Assembly: GCF_024505145.1 (NCBI RefSeq)
Contig: NZ_JANIAA010000003.1
Location: 248,001 to 312,000, forward strand
Origin: Streptomyces rugosispiralis
GTDB lineage: Bacteria; Actinomycetota; Actinomycetes; Streptomycetales; Streptomycetaceae
Reading direction: 5' to 3'
DNA length: 64,000 nucleotides
Shown here piece after piece: positions 36,443-44,623 of the stretch. The first letter of the stretch is position 1, and each line of letters begins with the position of its first letter. The notes under the pieces were generated by a model. The model worked only from the letters and a program-made list of their open reading frames with translations, ran no database searches and was not told the DNA's origin. A program made the translations under genes and the position numbers.

Positions 36443-37198
36443 GTGGACTACCCGAACGACCAGGCCCCCGGCGCCCCCGTCCGCTCCGGCATCCCGGAGC
36501 ACGGCCGGGTGCCCAAGTACTACGCCGTCAAGGCGCGTATCGCCCTGCTCGTCGACGAGTTGGGCGAGGGCGCGCCCATCCCCACCGAACGCGACCTCTC
36601 CGAGCGGTTCGAGGTCGCGCGGGAGACGGTCCGGCAGGCACTGCGCGAGCTGGTGCTCGAGGGAAAGCTGCGGCGGCAGGGCCGTGGGACGGTGGTGGCG
36701 GGGCCCAAGCTGGCGCAGCCGCTGTCGCTGGCCAGCTATACGGAGGGCGTACGGCGCCAGGGGCGCACCCCCGGCCGTTCGCTCGTCACCCTGGACCGCT
36801 TCCCCTGCCCCGACGCGCTCGCCGCCGAGACCGGTCTGACCCGGGGCGAGCCCGTCTGGCACCTGGAGCGGGTGCTGCTCGCGGACGACGAGCGGGTCGG
36901 GCTGGAGAGCACGTATGTGGCCGCGGCGCGGGTGCCCGATCTGAACACCGCCTTCGATCCGGACTCGTCCTTCTACGCCCATCTCGCCGAGCGGGGCATC
37001 GCCTTCGGGGACGCCGACGAGCGGATCGAGACCGTGCTCGCCACGCCGCGCGAGGCCCTGATCATCGGCACCCCGCCGGCCCTTCCGATGCTGCTCATCC
37101 ACCGTGTCTCACGGGACACCGAGGGCCGTCCGCTGGAGCGGGTACGAACGCTGTACCGGGGTGACCGGTTCTCGTTCACGACCCATCTGCGCGGCTGA
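36443..37198 (+). CDS. GntR/HutC-family (UTRA) regulator
   Basis: The ~251-aa protein has an N-terminal winged helix (IPTERDLSERFEVARETVRQALRELV) and UTRA domain with [21 protein letters not shown]. The start is uncertain: GTG 36443 avoids overlap with the decarboxylase, an upstream ATG at 36362 would overlap by 47 bases. It precedes an operator-like GGGTCTAGTCCA at 37243 and the phosphonate-linked FAD/phosphatase pair, and probably regulates that promoter (inference). Confidence 0.85.
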   Translation: MDYPNDQAPGAPVRSGIPEHGRVPKYYAVKARIALLVDELGEGAPIPTERDLSERFEVARETVRQALRELVLEGKLRRQGRGTVVAGPKLAQPLSLASYTEGVRRQGRTPGRSLVTLDRFPCPDALAAETGLTRGEPVWHLERVLLADDERVGLESTYVAAARVPDLNTAFDPDSSFYAHLAERGIAFGDADERIETVLATPREALIIGTPPALPMLLIHRVSRDTEGRPLERVRTLYRGDRFSFTTHLRG

Positions 37199-37242
37199 AA
37201 AATACCCCTTTAACCCCTCTTGCGACATCACGAAAGGATAAC

Positions 37243-37254
37243 GGGTCTAGTCCA
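37243..37254. promoter_or_regulatory. HutC/UTRA-type operator candidate
   Basis: GGGTCTAGTCCA is close to the HutC-subfamily consensus built around GGTCTAGACC, in the promoter gap between the gntR gene and the FAD oxidoreductase. The preceding bases AAGGATAACG form a plausible -10 region. The site resembles dre elements, so DasR cannot be excluded. Confidence 0.5.
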
Positions 37255-37329
37255 AACGTGGCGCCCGGTTCACGCTTTCGCTGTCAGCCGGATGTCTCCG
37301 GTTCCCCGATGCGATGGAGCGTGACGGAC

Positions 37330-38454
37330 GTGAGAGTGATAGTCGTCGGAGCCGGCGTGGTGGGCACCATGCACGCCTGGCATGCGGTGGAACGCGGCCA
37401 TGAGGTCGTACAGATCGAGCGCGAGACGGAGGCCCGCGGCGCCTCGTTGCGCAACTTCGGCCAGATCTGGGTGAGCGGCCGGGCGGGCGGCGAGGAACTG
37501 GACACCGCGCTGCGGGCCCGGGAGCTGTGGGAGGAGATCGGCGGCCGGGTACCGGCGCTGGGCTTCCGCCCGAACGGCTCCCTGACCCCGATCCGCGGCG
37601 AGCTGGAGCGGGCCGTGGCCAACGCCGCCGTGGCCCGCACGGACGCCGCCGCGCGTGGCTACCAGCTGCTGACCCCGGACGAGGCGCGGGCCCTGAACCC
37701 CGCCCTGCGCGGGGAGTTCGACGCCGCCCTGTACTGCGAGCGGGACGCGGCCGTCGAGCCGCGCACCGCCCAGGTCGCCCTGCGCGCCGAGCTGCGGAAG
37801 GCCCCCGGGTACACCTTCCTGCCCGGCCGCGAGGTCCGGGAGGTGATCGGTGAGCGGGCCGTCCGCGACGACCACGGCGAGGTGCACACCGGTGACACCG
37901 TCGTGCTGTGCACCGGCGCCTGGCTGGGCGGTCTGGTGCGCGAGCTGGCCGGTCCGGACCTGCCCGTACGGCGCGTCCGGCTCCAGATGATGCAGACCGA
38001 CCCGCTCGGCGAGCCGCTGCCCACCTCGGTCGCCGACGCCGACAGCTTCCGCTACTACCCGGCGTACGCCTCCCCCGCCCTGGACGAGCTGAACGGGCGG
38101 CAGCCGCAGGCCGACACGGCCGCCGAGCACCGCATGCAGCTGCTGATGGTGCAGCGCGCCGACGGCGGGCTGACCATCGGCGACACCCACGAGTACGAGC
38201 ACCCCTTCGCCTTCGACACCCTCGAGGACCCCTACGACCACCTCACCGATGTCGTGGAGTCCCTCCTCGGCCGCCCGCTGCCGAAGGTCCGGCGCCGCTG
38301 GGCCGGGGTGTACGCGCAGTGCACCGACACCAGCCGGGTCGTGCACCGCCGGCGGGTGCGCGACGGGGTCTGGCTGGTCACCGGGCCCGGCGGGCGCGGT
38401 ATGACCTGCTCGCCCGCGATAGCCGAAACCACCGCGAACGAGCAGGGCTGGTGA
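37330..38454 (+). CDS. FAD-dependent oxidoreductase of the phosphonatase-associated TIGR03364 family
   Basis: The 374-aa DAO-fold protein begins VIVVGAGVVGTMHAWHAVERGHEVVQIE, the FAD-binding dinucleotide site, then SLRNFGQIWVSGRA which is characteristic of this subfamily. A late GGRGMTCSPAIAE segment closes the FAD site. TIGR03364 proteins are found next to phosphonatase or phosphonatase-like genes and are thought to oxidatively deaminate aminoalkylphosphonates to an aldehyde; here a phosphonatase-like hydrolase follows 5 bp downstream. GTG 37330 has GGAG at 10-base spacing; ATG 37309 is an alternative. Confidence 0.85.
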   Translation: MRVIVVGAGVVGTMHAWHAVERGHEVVQIERETEARGASLRNFGQIWVSGRAGGEELDTALRARELWEEIGGRVPALGFRPNGSLTPIRGELERAVANAAVARTDAAARGYQLLTPDEARALNPALRGEFDAALYCERDAAVEPRTAQVALRAELRKAPGYTFLPGREVREVIGERAVRDDHGEVHTGDTVVLCTGAWLGGLVRELAGPDLPVRRVRLQMMQTDPLGEPLPTSVADADSFRYYPAYASPALDELNGRQPQADTAAEHRMQLLMVQRADGGLTIGDTHEYEHPFAFDTLEDPYDHLTDVVESLLGRPLPKVRRRWAGVYAQCTDTSRVVHRRRVRDGVWLVTGPGGRGMTCSPAIAETTANEQGW

Positions 38455-38459
38455 CACCC

Positions 38460-39167
38460 ATGACCACCACGAACACCATGACCGGCGGCATCCGCCTGGT
38501 GGCCCTCGACATGGCCGGTACCACCGTCGCCGACGGCGGCCTGGTCGAGCGCGCCTTCGACGCAGCCGCCGGTGAGCTGGGCGTCGAGCCCGGCACCCCC
38601 GGCCACGCCGAGAAGCTGGACTATGTGCGCGCCACCATGGGCGAGTCCAAGATCTCGGTCTTCCGCCATCTGTTCGGCGCCGAGGAGCTGGCCCAGCGCG
38701 CCAACGCCGCCTTCGAGCGGGCGTACGGCGAACTCGTCGACGGCGGTCTGATCGCCCCCGTCCCCGGCGCCCGCGAGGCCGTCGAGGAACTCGCCGCCGA
38801 CGGCCGCACCGTCGTCCTCACCACCGGCTTCGCCCGTGTCACCCAGGACGCCATCCTGGACGCGCTCGGCTGGCGCGGTCTGGTGCCGCTCACCCTGTGC
38901 CCCGCCGACGCGGGCGGGCGCGGGCGGCCGTACCCGGACATGGTGCTGGAGGCGTTCCTGCGGACCAAGGCCGCGGAGGACGTGGCGCGGGTGGCCGTCG
39001 TCGGCGACACCTCCTACGACGTGCTCAGCGGGGTACGGGCCGGGGCGGGGCTGGTCGCCGGGGTGCGCACCGGGGCCCACGGTGACGAGGCGTTCCGCGC
39101 GGCCGGGGCGACCCACGTACTGGACTCGGTGGCCGGCCTTCCCGCCCTGCTGCGGGAAGTCGGCTGA
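38460..39167 (+). CDS. Phosphonatase-like HAD hydrolase (TIGR03351 type)
   Basis: The 235-aa HAD-superfamily protein has motif I LVALDMAGTTVAD with the nucleophilic aspartate, an inserted cap region (EKLDYVRATMGESKISVFRHLF), motif II TTGFA and motif IV VVGDTSYDVLSGVRAGAG. It matches phosphonatase-like hydrolases, relatives of PhnX that lack a proven substrate. True phosphonatases use a cap-domain lysine for a Schiff base with phosphonoacetaldehyde; the MGESK segment is a possible equivalent. With the FAD oxidase upstream, C-P bond cleavage of an aminoalkylphosphonate is the simplest model (inference). Confidence 0.85.
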   Translation: MTTTNTMTGGIRLVALDMAGTTVADGGLVERAFDAAAGELGVEPGTPGHAEKLDYVRATMGESKISVFRHLFGAEELAQRANAAFERAYGELVDGGLIAPVPGAREAVEELAADGRTVVLTTGFARVTQDAILDALGWRGLVPLTLCPADAGGRGRPYPDMVLEAFLRTKAAEDVARVAVVGDTSYDVLSGVRAGAGLVAGVRTGAHGDEAFRAAGATHVLDSVAGLPALLREVG

Positions 39168-39271
39168 TGGATCCGCTTCGAGGGCTTCGAGCCCGGCCGG
39201 GACGGCATCCGGAAGAACCTCCCGTCCCGCACCGACGCCCGGAAGCCGGCCACCGGCAGCCGAGTCCGCGG

Positions 39272-41689
39272 TCAGCCGGGACGGACCACATAGGTGGCGC
39301 CCGCGTTCGCGGTGAAGGCCGTGACCCCCGGCTCCGGCCGGGTGGTGGCGACGGGTGCGTCCCCGGAGGTCACCCGCACGGCCCTCGCCGTCCGCAGCCG
39401 CGTCGGCCCTCCGGCCCGTGCCAACAGCCGCGCCTCGCCCAGCGCCCCGCCCCGCCAGCTGACGTCCACCTCGAAACCGCCCCGCGCCAGCAGGCCCCGG
39501 ACGCTGCCGTCCGGCAGGTTCGGCGGGAGGGCGGGCAGCAGATGCAGCTCGTCGTGCTGGCTCTGCAGCAGCCATTCGGTCACCCCGGCGCAGGCGCCGA
39601 AGTTGCCGTCGATCTGGAACGGCGGATGCAGATCGAAGAGGTTGGGGGCGGTGCGCTCGGGGGTCAGCAGATCGGTCAGCAGCTTGTAGGAGCGGTCCCC
39701 CTCCTGGAGCCGCGCCCAGAAGTTGATCTTCCAGGCGAGCGACCATCCGGTCCCCGCGTCACCGCGCTGTACGAGGGTGGTGCGCGCCGCGGCGAACAGG
39801 TCCGGGGTGCGCGTCCGGCTGATCTGGTTGCTCGGATGCAGCCCGTACAGATGGGAGACATGGCGGTGCTGCTGTTCGGGGGCGCCCGCGTCCCAGTCCT
39901 GCTGCCACTCCTGGAGCTGGCCCCGCGCGCCGACCTTCATGGGGGCGAGCCGCCCGCGCGCGGCGAGCACCTGGTCCCGGAAGGCGGCATCGGTGCCAAG
40001 GAGGTCGGCGGCCGCAGCCACGGCGCCGAACAGGTCGCGCAGCAGTTGCGTGTCCATCGTCGGCCCGGCGCACAGCGAGCCGCCGCCCCCGCCGTGGTGG
40101 GCGTTCTCCGGGGAGACGGAGGGGCAGGTGACCAGCGCGCCCGTGGTCGGATCGGTCACCAGCGCGTCGAGGAAGAACTCCGCCGCGCCCTTGAGTACGG
40201 GGTAGCGCGCCCGCAGTTTCGCCGTGTCGCGGGTGTACCGGTAGTGCTCCCAGATGGCCATGGACAGCCATGCGCCGCCCATGGGCCACATGCCCCAGAA
40301 GGCGCCGTCCACGGGCGCGGTGCCGCGCCAGGCGTCGGTGTTGTGGTGGGTGACCCAGCCGTCCGCGCCGTACTGGGTGCGCGCCGTGGACCGCCCGGCC
40401 ACGGCCAGCTCGTCGAGCAGGGCGAAGACCGGGTCCCAGCACTCCAGGAGGTTGGCGGGGGCGGCCGGCCAGTAGTTCATCTCGGTATTGATGTTGATGG
40501 TGTACTTCGAGCCCCAGGGCGGGCTCGTCAGGTCGTTCCAGATGCCCTGGAGATTGGCCGGCTGGGTGCCGGGGCGGGACGCGGCGATGAGCAGATAGCG
40601 ACCGTACTGGAAGTGCAGCTCGACCAGTTGCGGATCACCGCCGGAGGCGAAGCGGGCGACCCGCTCGTCGGTGGGCAGGGCCGCCGCGTCGCTGGTGCCC
40701 ACGTCCAGCGAGGTGCGGCGGAACAGCGCGCGGTGGTCCTCGACATGGCGGCCGCGCAGTTGTCCGTACGGGCGGATCGCCGCCGGGTTGAGGTCCCCGG
40801 CCGCCCGGCCTGCCGCGTCGCCATGGGCGTTCTCCCAGTTCACATAGGTGGTGCCGATGGCCACCAGGACGGTGGCCGCGTCGGCGCCCCGGACGGTGAC
40901 GGACCCGCCCGCGCTGGTGGTGGTGCCGCCCTCGGCGAGCACCCGCACCAGCGCTCGGAATCCCACCGCGCCGTCCACCCCACCCGTGGCGTCGCCGGTC
41001 CCGTCGAGCGCGGCGGTGAGCGGGTCGGGCGAGGACGGGGAGGTGTGCAGCGGACTGTCGAACGTGGCGCCGAAGGACAGGGCGCCCTTCTTCGAGGCGG
41101 ACAGCCGGACGGCGATGACGCGGTCGGGGGCGCTGGCGAACGCCTCGCGGGTGTACGTCACACCGTCGCGGGTGTAGGTGGTGGTGGCGATCGCGGAGTC
41201 CAGGTCCAGCTCCCGCCGGTAGCCGGCCACCGGGCCGCCGGTCGGCAGCTTCAGGAGCAGGTTGCCGACGGTCTGGTACTGGGCCTGGCCACCGGGCACA
41301 CCGAGGAAGTCGGAGTTGATCAGCGTCTCGGCCTCGGGCCACTTTCCGTCGAAGACGAGCTGCCGGATGCGGGGCAGGGCGGCGAGGCCCTTGTGGTTGT
41401 CGTACTCGTGCGGCCCACCCGCCCAGACGGTGTCCGCGTTGAGCTGCAGCCGCTCGGTCTCGGTCCCCCCGAACACCATCGCGCCGAGCCGCCCGTTGCC
41501 CAGCGGCAGGGCGCTCAGCCAGTCGGCGGCGGGTGCGCGGTACCACAGCGCCAGCGGCCGGTCCGCCGCCTCATGGCCACCGTGCTGCGCGGCGTGGGCG
41601 GACCCGGCGGGCAGGCCGGTGGCGGCGAGGCCCGTGGTGGTCGTGGCGGCGAGGGTCATGAACCGCCGGCGCGGGACGTCAGGGGTCAC
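39272..41689 (-). CDS. GH95-family alpha-L-fucosidase-like secreted glycosidase
   Basis: The 805-aa protein starts at GTG 41689, overlapping the ThuA stop by 4 bp. A Tat-type signal with RRRFMTLAATTTTGLAATGLP precedes the mature N-terminal GH95 domain: LALWYRAPAADWLSALPLGNGRLGAMVFGG and TVWAGGPHEYDNHKG. The catalytic (alpha/alpha)6 part has GSKYTININTEMNYWPA and ENAHHGGGGGS, and a C-terminal beta-domain ends with FEVDVSWRGG. GH95 enzymes remove alpha-1,2-L-fucose or alpha-L-galactose from glycans. Together with ThuA this suggests plant or host glycan scavenging. Confidence 0.9.
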   Translation of the reverse strand: MTPDVPRRRFMTLAATTTTGLAATGLPAGSAHAAQHGGHEAADRPLALWYRAPAADWLSALPLGNGRLGAMVFGGTETERLQLNADTVWAGGPHEYDNHKGLAALPRIRQLVFDGKWPEAETLINSDFLGVPGGQAQYQTVGNLLLKLPTGGPVAGYRRELDLDSAIATTTYTRDGVTYTREAFASAPDRVIAVRLSASKKGALSFGATFDSPLHTSPSSPDPLTAALDGTGDATGGVDGAVGFRALVRVLAEGGTTTSAGGSVTVRGADAATVLVAIGTTYVNWENAHGDAAGRAAGDLNPAAIRPYGQLRGRHVEDHRALFRRTSLDVGTSDAAALPTDERVARFASGGDPQLVELHFQYGRYLLIAASRPGTQPANLQGIWNDLTSPPWGSKYTININTEMNYWPAAPANLLECWDPVFALLDELAVAGRSTARTQYGADGWVTHHNTDAWRGTAPVDGAFWGMWPMGGAWLSMAIWEHYRYTRDTAKLRARYPVLKGAAEFFLDALVTDPTTGALVTCPSVSPENAHHGGGGGSLCAGPTMDTQLLRDLFGAVAAAADLLGTDAAFRDQVLAARGRLAPMKVGARGQLQEWQQDWDAGAPEQQHRHVSHLYGLHPSNQISRTRTPDLFAAARTTLVQRGDAGTGWSLAWKINFWARLQEGDRSYKLLTDLLTPERTAPNLFDLHPPFQIDGNFGACAGVTEWLLQSQHDELHLLPALPPNLPDGSVRGLLARGGFEVDVSWRGGALGEARLLARAGGPTRLRTARAVRVTSGDAPVATTRPEPGVTAFTANAGATYVVRPG

Positions 41690-42489
41690 TTGGCCACGCC
41701 CATGGCGTAGGTGATGCCACCGAGGAGGTGCTGCCGGAAGGCGGGCTCGGCGTAGGACTCCTTGGTGTGGCCGAGTCCGGTGTAGAAGGCCCGGCCGCCC
41801 TTGTACGCCTGGTACCAGCTGATGGGGTGATCGCCGTTCATGGTGCCACCGCTGTACGAGGACTCGTCCAGCGCGGCGAGTACGTGCACGGTGGCCGTAC
41901 CACGGGGGTTGGTGCGGTAGTTGTACCACTCGTCGGTGCGGACCCAGGCGTTTCCGAGGTGGGCCGTCGCCGGGTGGGCGTGGTCCTCGACCTTCACCGT
42001 GGCCTGCTGGATCGCCGGGTGGGACTGGAACCAGGCACCGCACAGACCGCCGTAGAACGGCCAGTCGTACTCGGTGTCGGCGGCCGCGTGCACCCCCGCG
42101 TAGCCGCCGCCCGCCGCGATATAGCCCTGGAAGGCCGTCTGCTGACCCGTGTCGAGGACGTCCCCGGTCGTGGACAGGAAGACCACGGCGGCGTAGCGGG
42201 CGAGGTTGCCGGGGGTGAAGGCGGTGGCGTCCTCGGTGGCATCGACGGCGAACCCGGCCTGGGTGCCCAGTTGCCGGATGGCGGCGATGCCGTCGGGGAT
42301 GGAGTCGTGGCGGAAGCCCGCCGTCCTGGAGAACACCAGCACCCGGCCCGCCTTCGGCCGCCTGCGGACGGGCGCGGCCCACGCGGGCGCGTTCGCCGCG
42401 GTGATCAGGACGGCGCCGGCCGCGGCCCTCATCACGGAGCGGCGCGGGGCGGGGCCGGGGGTGGGCAGGTCGGGACGTTTCCTGTGCAC
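41686..42489 (-). CDS. Secreted ThuA-domain protein
   Basis: This 267-aa protein with a Tat-like signal (RRSVMRAAAGAVLITAANAPAWA) has the ThuA/DJ-1-like core: VLVFSRTAGFRHDSIPDG, DATEDATAFTPGNLARYAAVVFLSTTGD and YAGVHAAADTEYDWPFYGGL. ThuA domains occur in carbohydrate utilization proteins and are often fused to glycoside hydrolases; no chemistry is assigned. GTG 42489 is preceded by GGAGG. It is the first gene of a two-gene operon with GH95. Confidence 0.85.
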   Translation of the reverse strand: MHRKRPDLPTPGPAPRRSVMRAAAGAVLITAANAPAWAAPVRRRPKAGRVLVFSRTAGFRHDSIPDGIAAIRQLGTQAGFAVDATEDATAFTPGNLARYAAVVFLSTTGDVLDTGQQTAFQGYIAAGGGYAGVHAAADTEYDWPFYGGLCGAWFQSHPAIQQATVKVEDHAHPATAHLGNAWVRTDEWYNYRTNPRGTATVHVLAALDESSYSGGTMNGDHPISWYQAYKGGRAFYTGLGHTKESYAEPAFRQHLLGGITYAMGVAK

Positions 42490-42632
42490 GGGGAACCTCC
42501 GGGGAGAAGTGTGATTCTCAAAGGGGGTTGGGCACAGCGCGCACCGTCGCGCCTGGGGCGCCGCACGGATGCGAGCCCCGGTGAGGGGGCCGCGTCCGTT
42601 GAGCGTAAGGGGACCGTACCGAGTCGGCCCTC

Positions 42633-42642
42633 CTTTGCAAAG
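42633..42642. promoter_or_regulatory. Palindrome CTTTGCAAAG, possible LacI/ROK-type operator
   Basis: This perfect 10-bp palindrome lies 144 bp upstream of the ThuA start, adjacent to a TTGACAAAA stretch. In a GC-rich genome such an AT-rich palindrome near a sugar-hydrolase promoter is suggestive only. Confidence 0.4.
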
Positions 42643-42675
42643 CCCGTTGACAAAATCCTGTGCCCGGTCATCCGC

Positions 42676-42830
42676 TCACCGCCTCGTGGGTGCGGGACGG
42701 CCCGCCAGCCGCGGGGTGAACGTGGCGTGGAAGATGGCCGACGCGGCCCCGACCGCGGCGGCCTCGCGGCTCAGCACGGACCGTTCGACATCGACGCGGC
42801 GCAGTGGTGGCACCGGTGAGCAGCGTTCCG
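42676..42830 (-). pseudogene. C-terminal remnant, possibly of a ROK-family sugar kinase/regulator
   Basis: Reading the minus strand to TGA 42678-42676 gives VERSVLSREAAAVGAASA followed by IFHATFTPRLAG and a short basic tail. The phrase SVLxxEAAAVGAAS is typical of the C-terminal helix of ROK proteins, where the last part of the kinase fold closes the sugar site. Upstream the frame degenerates into cysteine- and proline-rich sequence with no ROK similarity, so only the tail remains. Assignment to ROK is moderate. Confidence 0.45.
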
Positions 42831-43001
42831 GCGAACAGCGCGAGGGATCTGCGCAGTCTCAGGCGTTTCCTGTGCTCGGAAGTCCTCCGTATGCGGTGGG
42901 GGATACTCGCGGACGTGCTGAGCGCAGGCGCACGCCGCCGCGCCGCGGTACGGGCCTTCGGCAGGGTGGCGGGAACCCTTGTGCCCGTACTCGACACCGC
43001 C

Positions 43002-43066
43002 CTAGGGCCTGTCTGGGGTTGTGATCTGCCCCGCGAGCCCAGATCACAACCCCAGACAGGCCCTAG
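43002..43066. repeat. Perfect 27-bp inverted repeat with CTAG ends
   Basis: The arms 43002-43028 and 43040-43066 are exact complements, 27 bp each, around an 11-nt loop. Each outer end is CTAG. The right arm includes the stop codon of the minus-strand Gfo/Idh gene. It may be that gene's terminator, but the length, the exact identity and the CTAG flanks also fit a miniature inverted-repeat insertion. Confidence 0.85.
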
Positions 43067-44202
43067 CCGTGGCCCGCCGACGCGGACAGCTCATCGGTGA
43101 AGGGCACGGGTTCGGGACGGGAACAGGTGGTGCCGACCGGCAGCGAGGTCCGCTCCCGGGCGGCGTCGAGCAGGGTGAGCATGATGTCCAGGACATGCCG
43201 GGCGAGTTCGGCGGAGGCCCGGTGCGGGCGGCCCGCGCCGAGTGCCCGCGCCAGGTCGGCCAGGCCGTAACCCCGGGCGGAGCCCGGGTATCCGGCCGAC
43301 GGCGCCAGCGGCTCCCAGGCGCCGCCGCGCCAGAGCTCCACCGGGCCGTCGAAGGTGTTGGGGTCCGGCACCGACAGCGAGCCCTCAGTGCCGTGGACCT
43401 CGATGCGTGGCAGCCGGGCCGCGTGCACATCGAAGCTCATCAGCAGGGTGGTGAGCGCGCCGTCTCGATGCTCCAGGACGCCCGTGACATGGGTGTCCAC
43501 CTCGACCGCGAAGCGCTCGCCCGCGCGCGGCCCGCTGCCGACGCTCCGCTGGGCGCGCGGCCGGGACGCCGCCCCGGTGACCCGGACCACCGGGCCCAGC
43601 AGATGCACCAGGGCGGACAGATAGTACGGGCCCATGTCCAGCAGCGGCCCACCGCCGGGCCGGTAGTAGAACTCCGGGTCCGGATGCCACGCCTCGTGCC
43701 CGGCGGTGGTCATGAAGGCGGTGGCCGCGACCGGTGTGCCGATGAGCCCGTCGTCCACGGCCTTGCGCGCGGTCTGGGTGCCCGGACCGAGCACGGTGTC
43801 CGGCGCGCAGCCGACCCGCAGCCCGGCGAGGTCGGCCGCGCGCAGGATGGCGTCGGCCTCCTCGCGGGTGCCGGACAGCGGCTTCTCGCCGTACACATGC
43901 CGGCCCGCGGCGAGCGCGGCCAGCGCCACCTCGGCGTGCGCCGCCGGGATGGTCAGGTTGAGTACGGCGTCGACGTCGTCGCGTGCCATCAGCTCGTCGG
44001 CCGACGCGGCGACGGCCACGCCGCCGGTGCTCTGCGCGCTCTTGACGGCCGCCTCCGCGGTCTTGGCGGCGGCCTCCGCGCGGGCCCGGTTGAGGTCGGT
44101 CACGGCGGTCAGGCGCAGTCCCGGCAGCCGTGGCAGCGTGTCCAGATAGGCCCCGCTGATCTTGCCCGCTCCGACCAGCCCTATCCTCAGCGGCTCGCCC
44201 AT
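43063..44202 (-). CDS. Gfo/Idh/MocA-family oxidoreductase
   Basis: The 379-aa NAD(P)-dependent sugar dehydrogenase starts at ATG 44202 behind GGGAGGGGG. The Rossmann site is RIGLVGAGKISGAYLDTLP, followed by GRHVYGEKPLSGTREEAD with the conserved EKP lysine. GGGPLLDMGPYYLSALVHLLGPVVRV carries the C-terminal substrate/tetramer motif. It presumably acts on a sugar or sugar acid. The stop codon lies inside the right arm of the 27-bp inverted repeat, so the last residues may be affected by an insertion. It is downstream of the deleted dehydratase remnant and an IclR-type promoter. Confidence 0.88.
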   Translation of the reverse strand: MGEPLRIGLVGAGKISGAYLDTLPRLPGLRLTAVTDLNRARAEAAAKTAEAAVKSAQSTGGVAVAASADELMARDDVDAVLNLTIPAAHAEVALAALAAGRHVYGEKPLSGTREEADAILRAADLAGLRVGCAPDTVLGPGTQTARKAVDDGLIGTPVAATAFMTTAGHEAWHPDPEFYYRPGGGPLLDMGPYYLSALVHLLGPVVRVTGAASRPRAQRSVGSGPRAGERFAVEVDTHVTGVLEHRDGALTTLLMSFDVHAARLPRIEVHGTEGSLSVPDPNTFDGPVELWRGGAWEPLAPSAGYPGSARGYGLADLARALGAGRPHRASAELARHVLDIMLTLLDAARERTSLPVGTTCSRPEPVPFTDELSASAGHG

Positions 44203-44263
44203 GGCAGCCCCCTCCCGGTCAGCGCCCGCGTCTCGGGCTTCCATCCACTCATCGCATTCGGTG

Positions 44264-44503
44264 TCACGGCCTCCGCACGCTCCCGTCGGTGGTCCGCAGC
44301 GGCACGATCGCGCCGGGGAAGACCCCCAGAACCGGCTCGCGGAAGGTGGCCGCCTCCTGGACGCCGAAGGCGGGGAAGAGGTGCGGGCAGCCTTGAGGAG
44401 TCGTCAGGAAGGTGCGTACGGCGGTGACGCGGAGCTTGTCGCCGCGCTCCGCCACCCAGGGGGCCTGGGCCGGCGGGAGGTGCGGCTCGCGAGGTGCGGA
44501 CAT
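44264..44503 (-). pseudogene. In-frame internal-deletion scar of an enolase-superfamily sugar-acid dehydratase
   Basis: The 79-residue frame joins two distant parts of one family. Residues ~24-40 (LRVTAVRTFLTTPQGCP) are the N-terminal strand of D-galactonate/mannonate-type dehydratases of the enolase superfamily, and residues ~42-64 (FPAFGVQEAATFREPVLGVFPG) match the C-terminal barrel region, where FGVQE and VFP are typical. About 330 internal residues, including the metal and base ligands, are missing, and the join is in frame. The product would not be an active enzyme. It keeps its position in front of the Gfo/Idh gene, and the probable IclR operator 20 bp upstream is intact. Confidence 0.75.
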
Positions 44504-44522
44504 ACGCTCCCATTCCCATAGC

Positions 44523-44543
44523 CGAATGGCGATCGTCCATTCG
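44523..44543. promoter_or_regulatory. IclR-type operator candidate upstream of the sugar operon
   Basis: CGAATGG (44523-44529) and CCATTCG (44537-44543) form a perfect 7-bp dyad with a 7-bp spacer, 20 bases upstream of the dehydratase remnant's ATG. The element CCATTCGG recurs at 45528 near the iclR gene. Confidence 0.6.
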
Positions 44544-44623
44544 AACGTAAAGAGGGTTCAGGAGCGGTGTCAATGACCGTGCCGGGATATGGCCGGACCC
44601 GGGCGCCCGCGGGGCCCGGAGGC

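Noticed and set aside
37243..37254. DasR (chitin regulon) site before the phosphonate-linked FAD gene
   Set aside because: The motif differs from dre at the center-right and a HutC-type regulator is encoded next door, so the local regulator is the better candidate.
42569..43024. Plus-strand frame of 151 codons between ThuA and Gfo/Idh genes
   Set aside because: Arginine-rich composition, no motif, and it covers the antisense of the ROK-like remnant and the inverted repeat.
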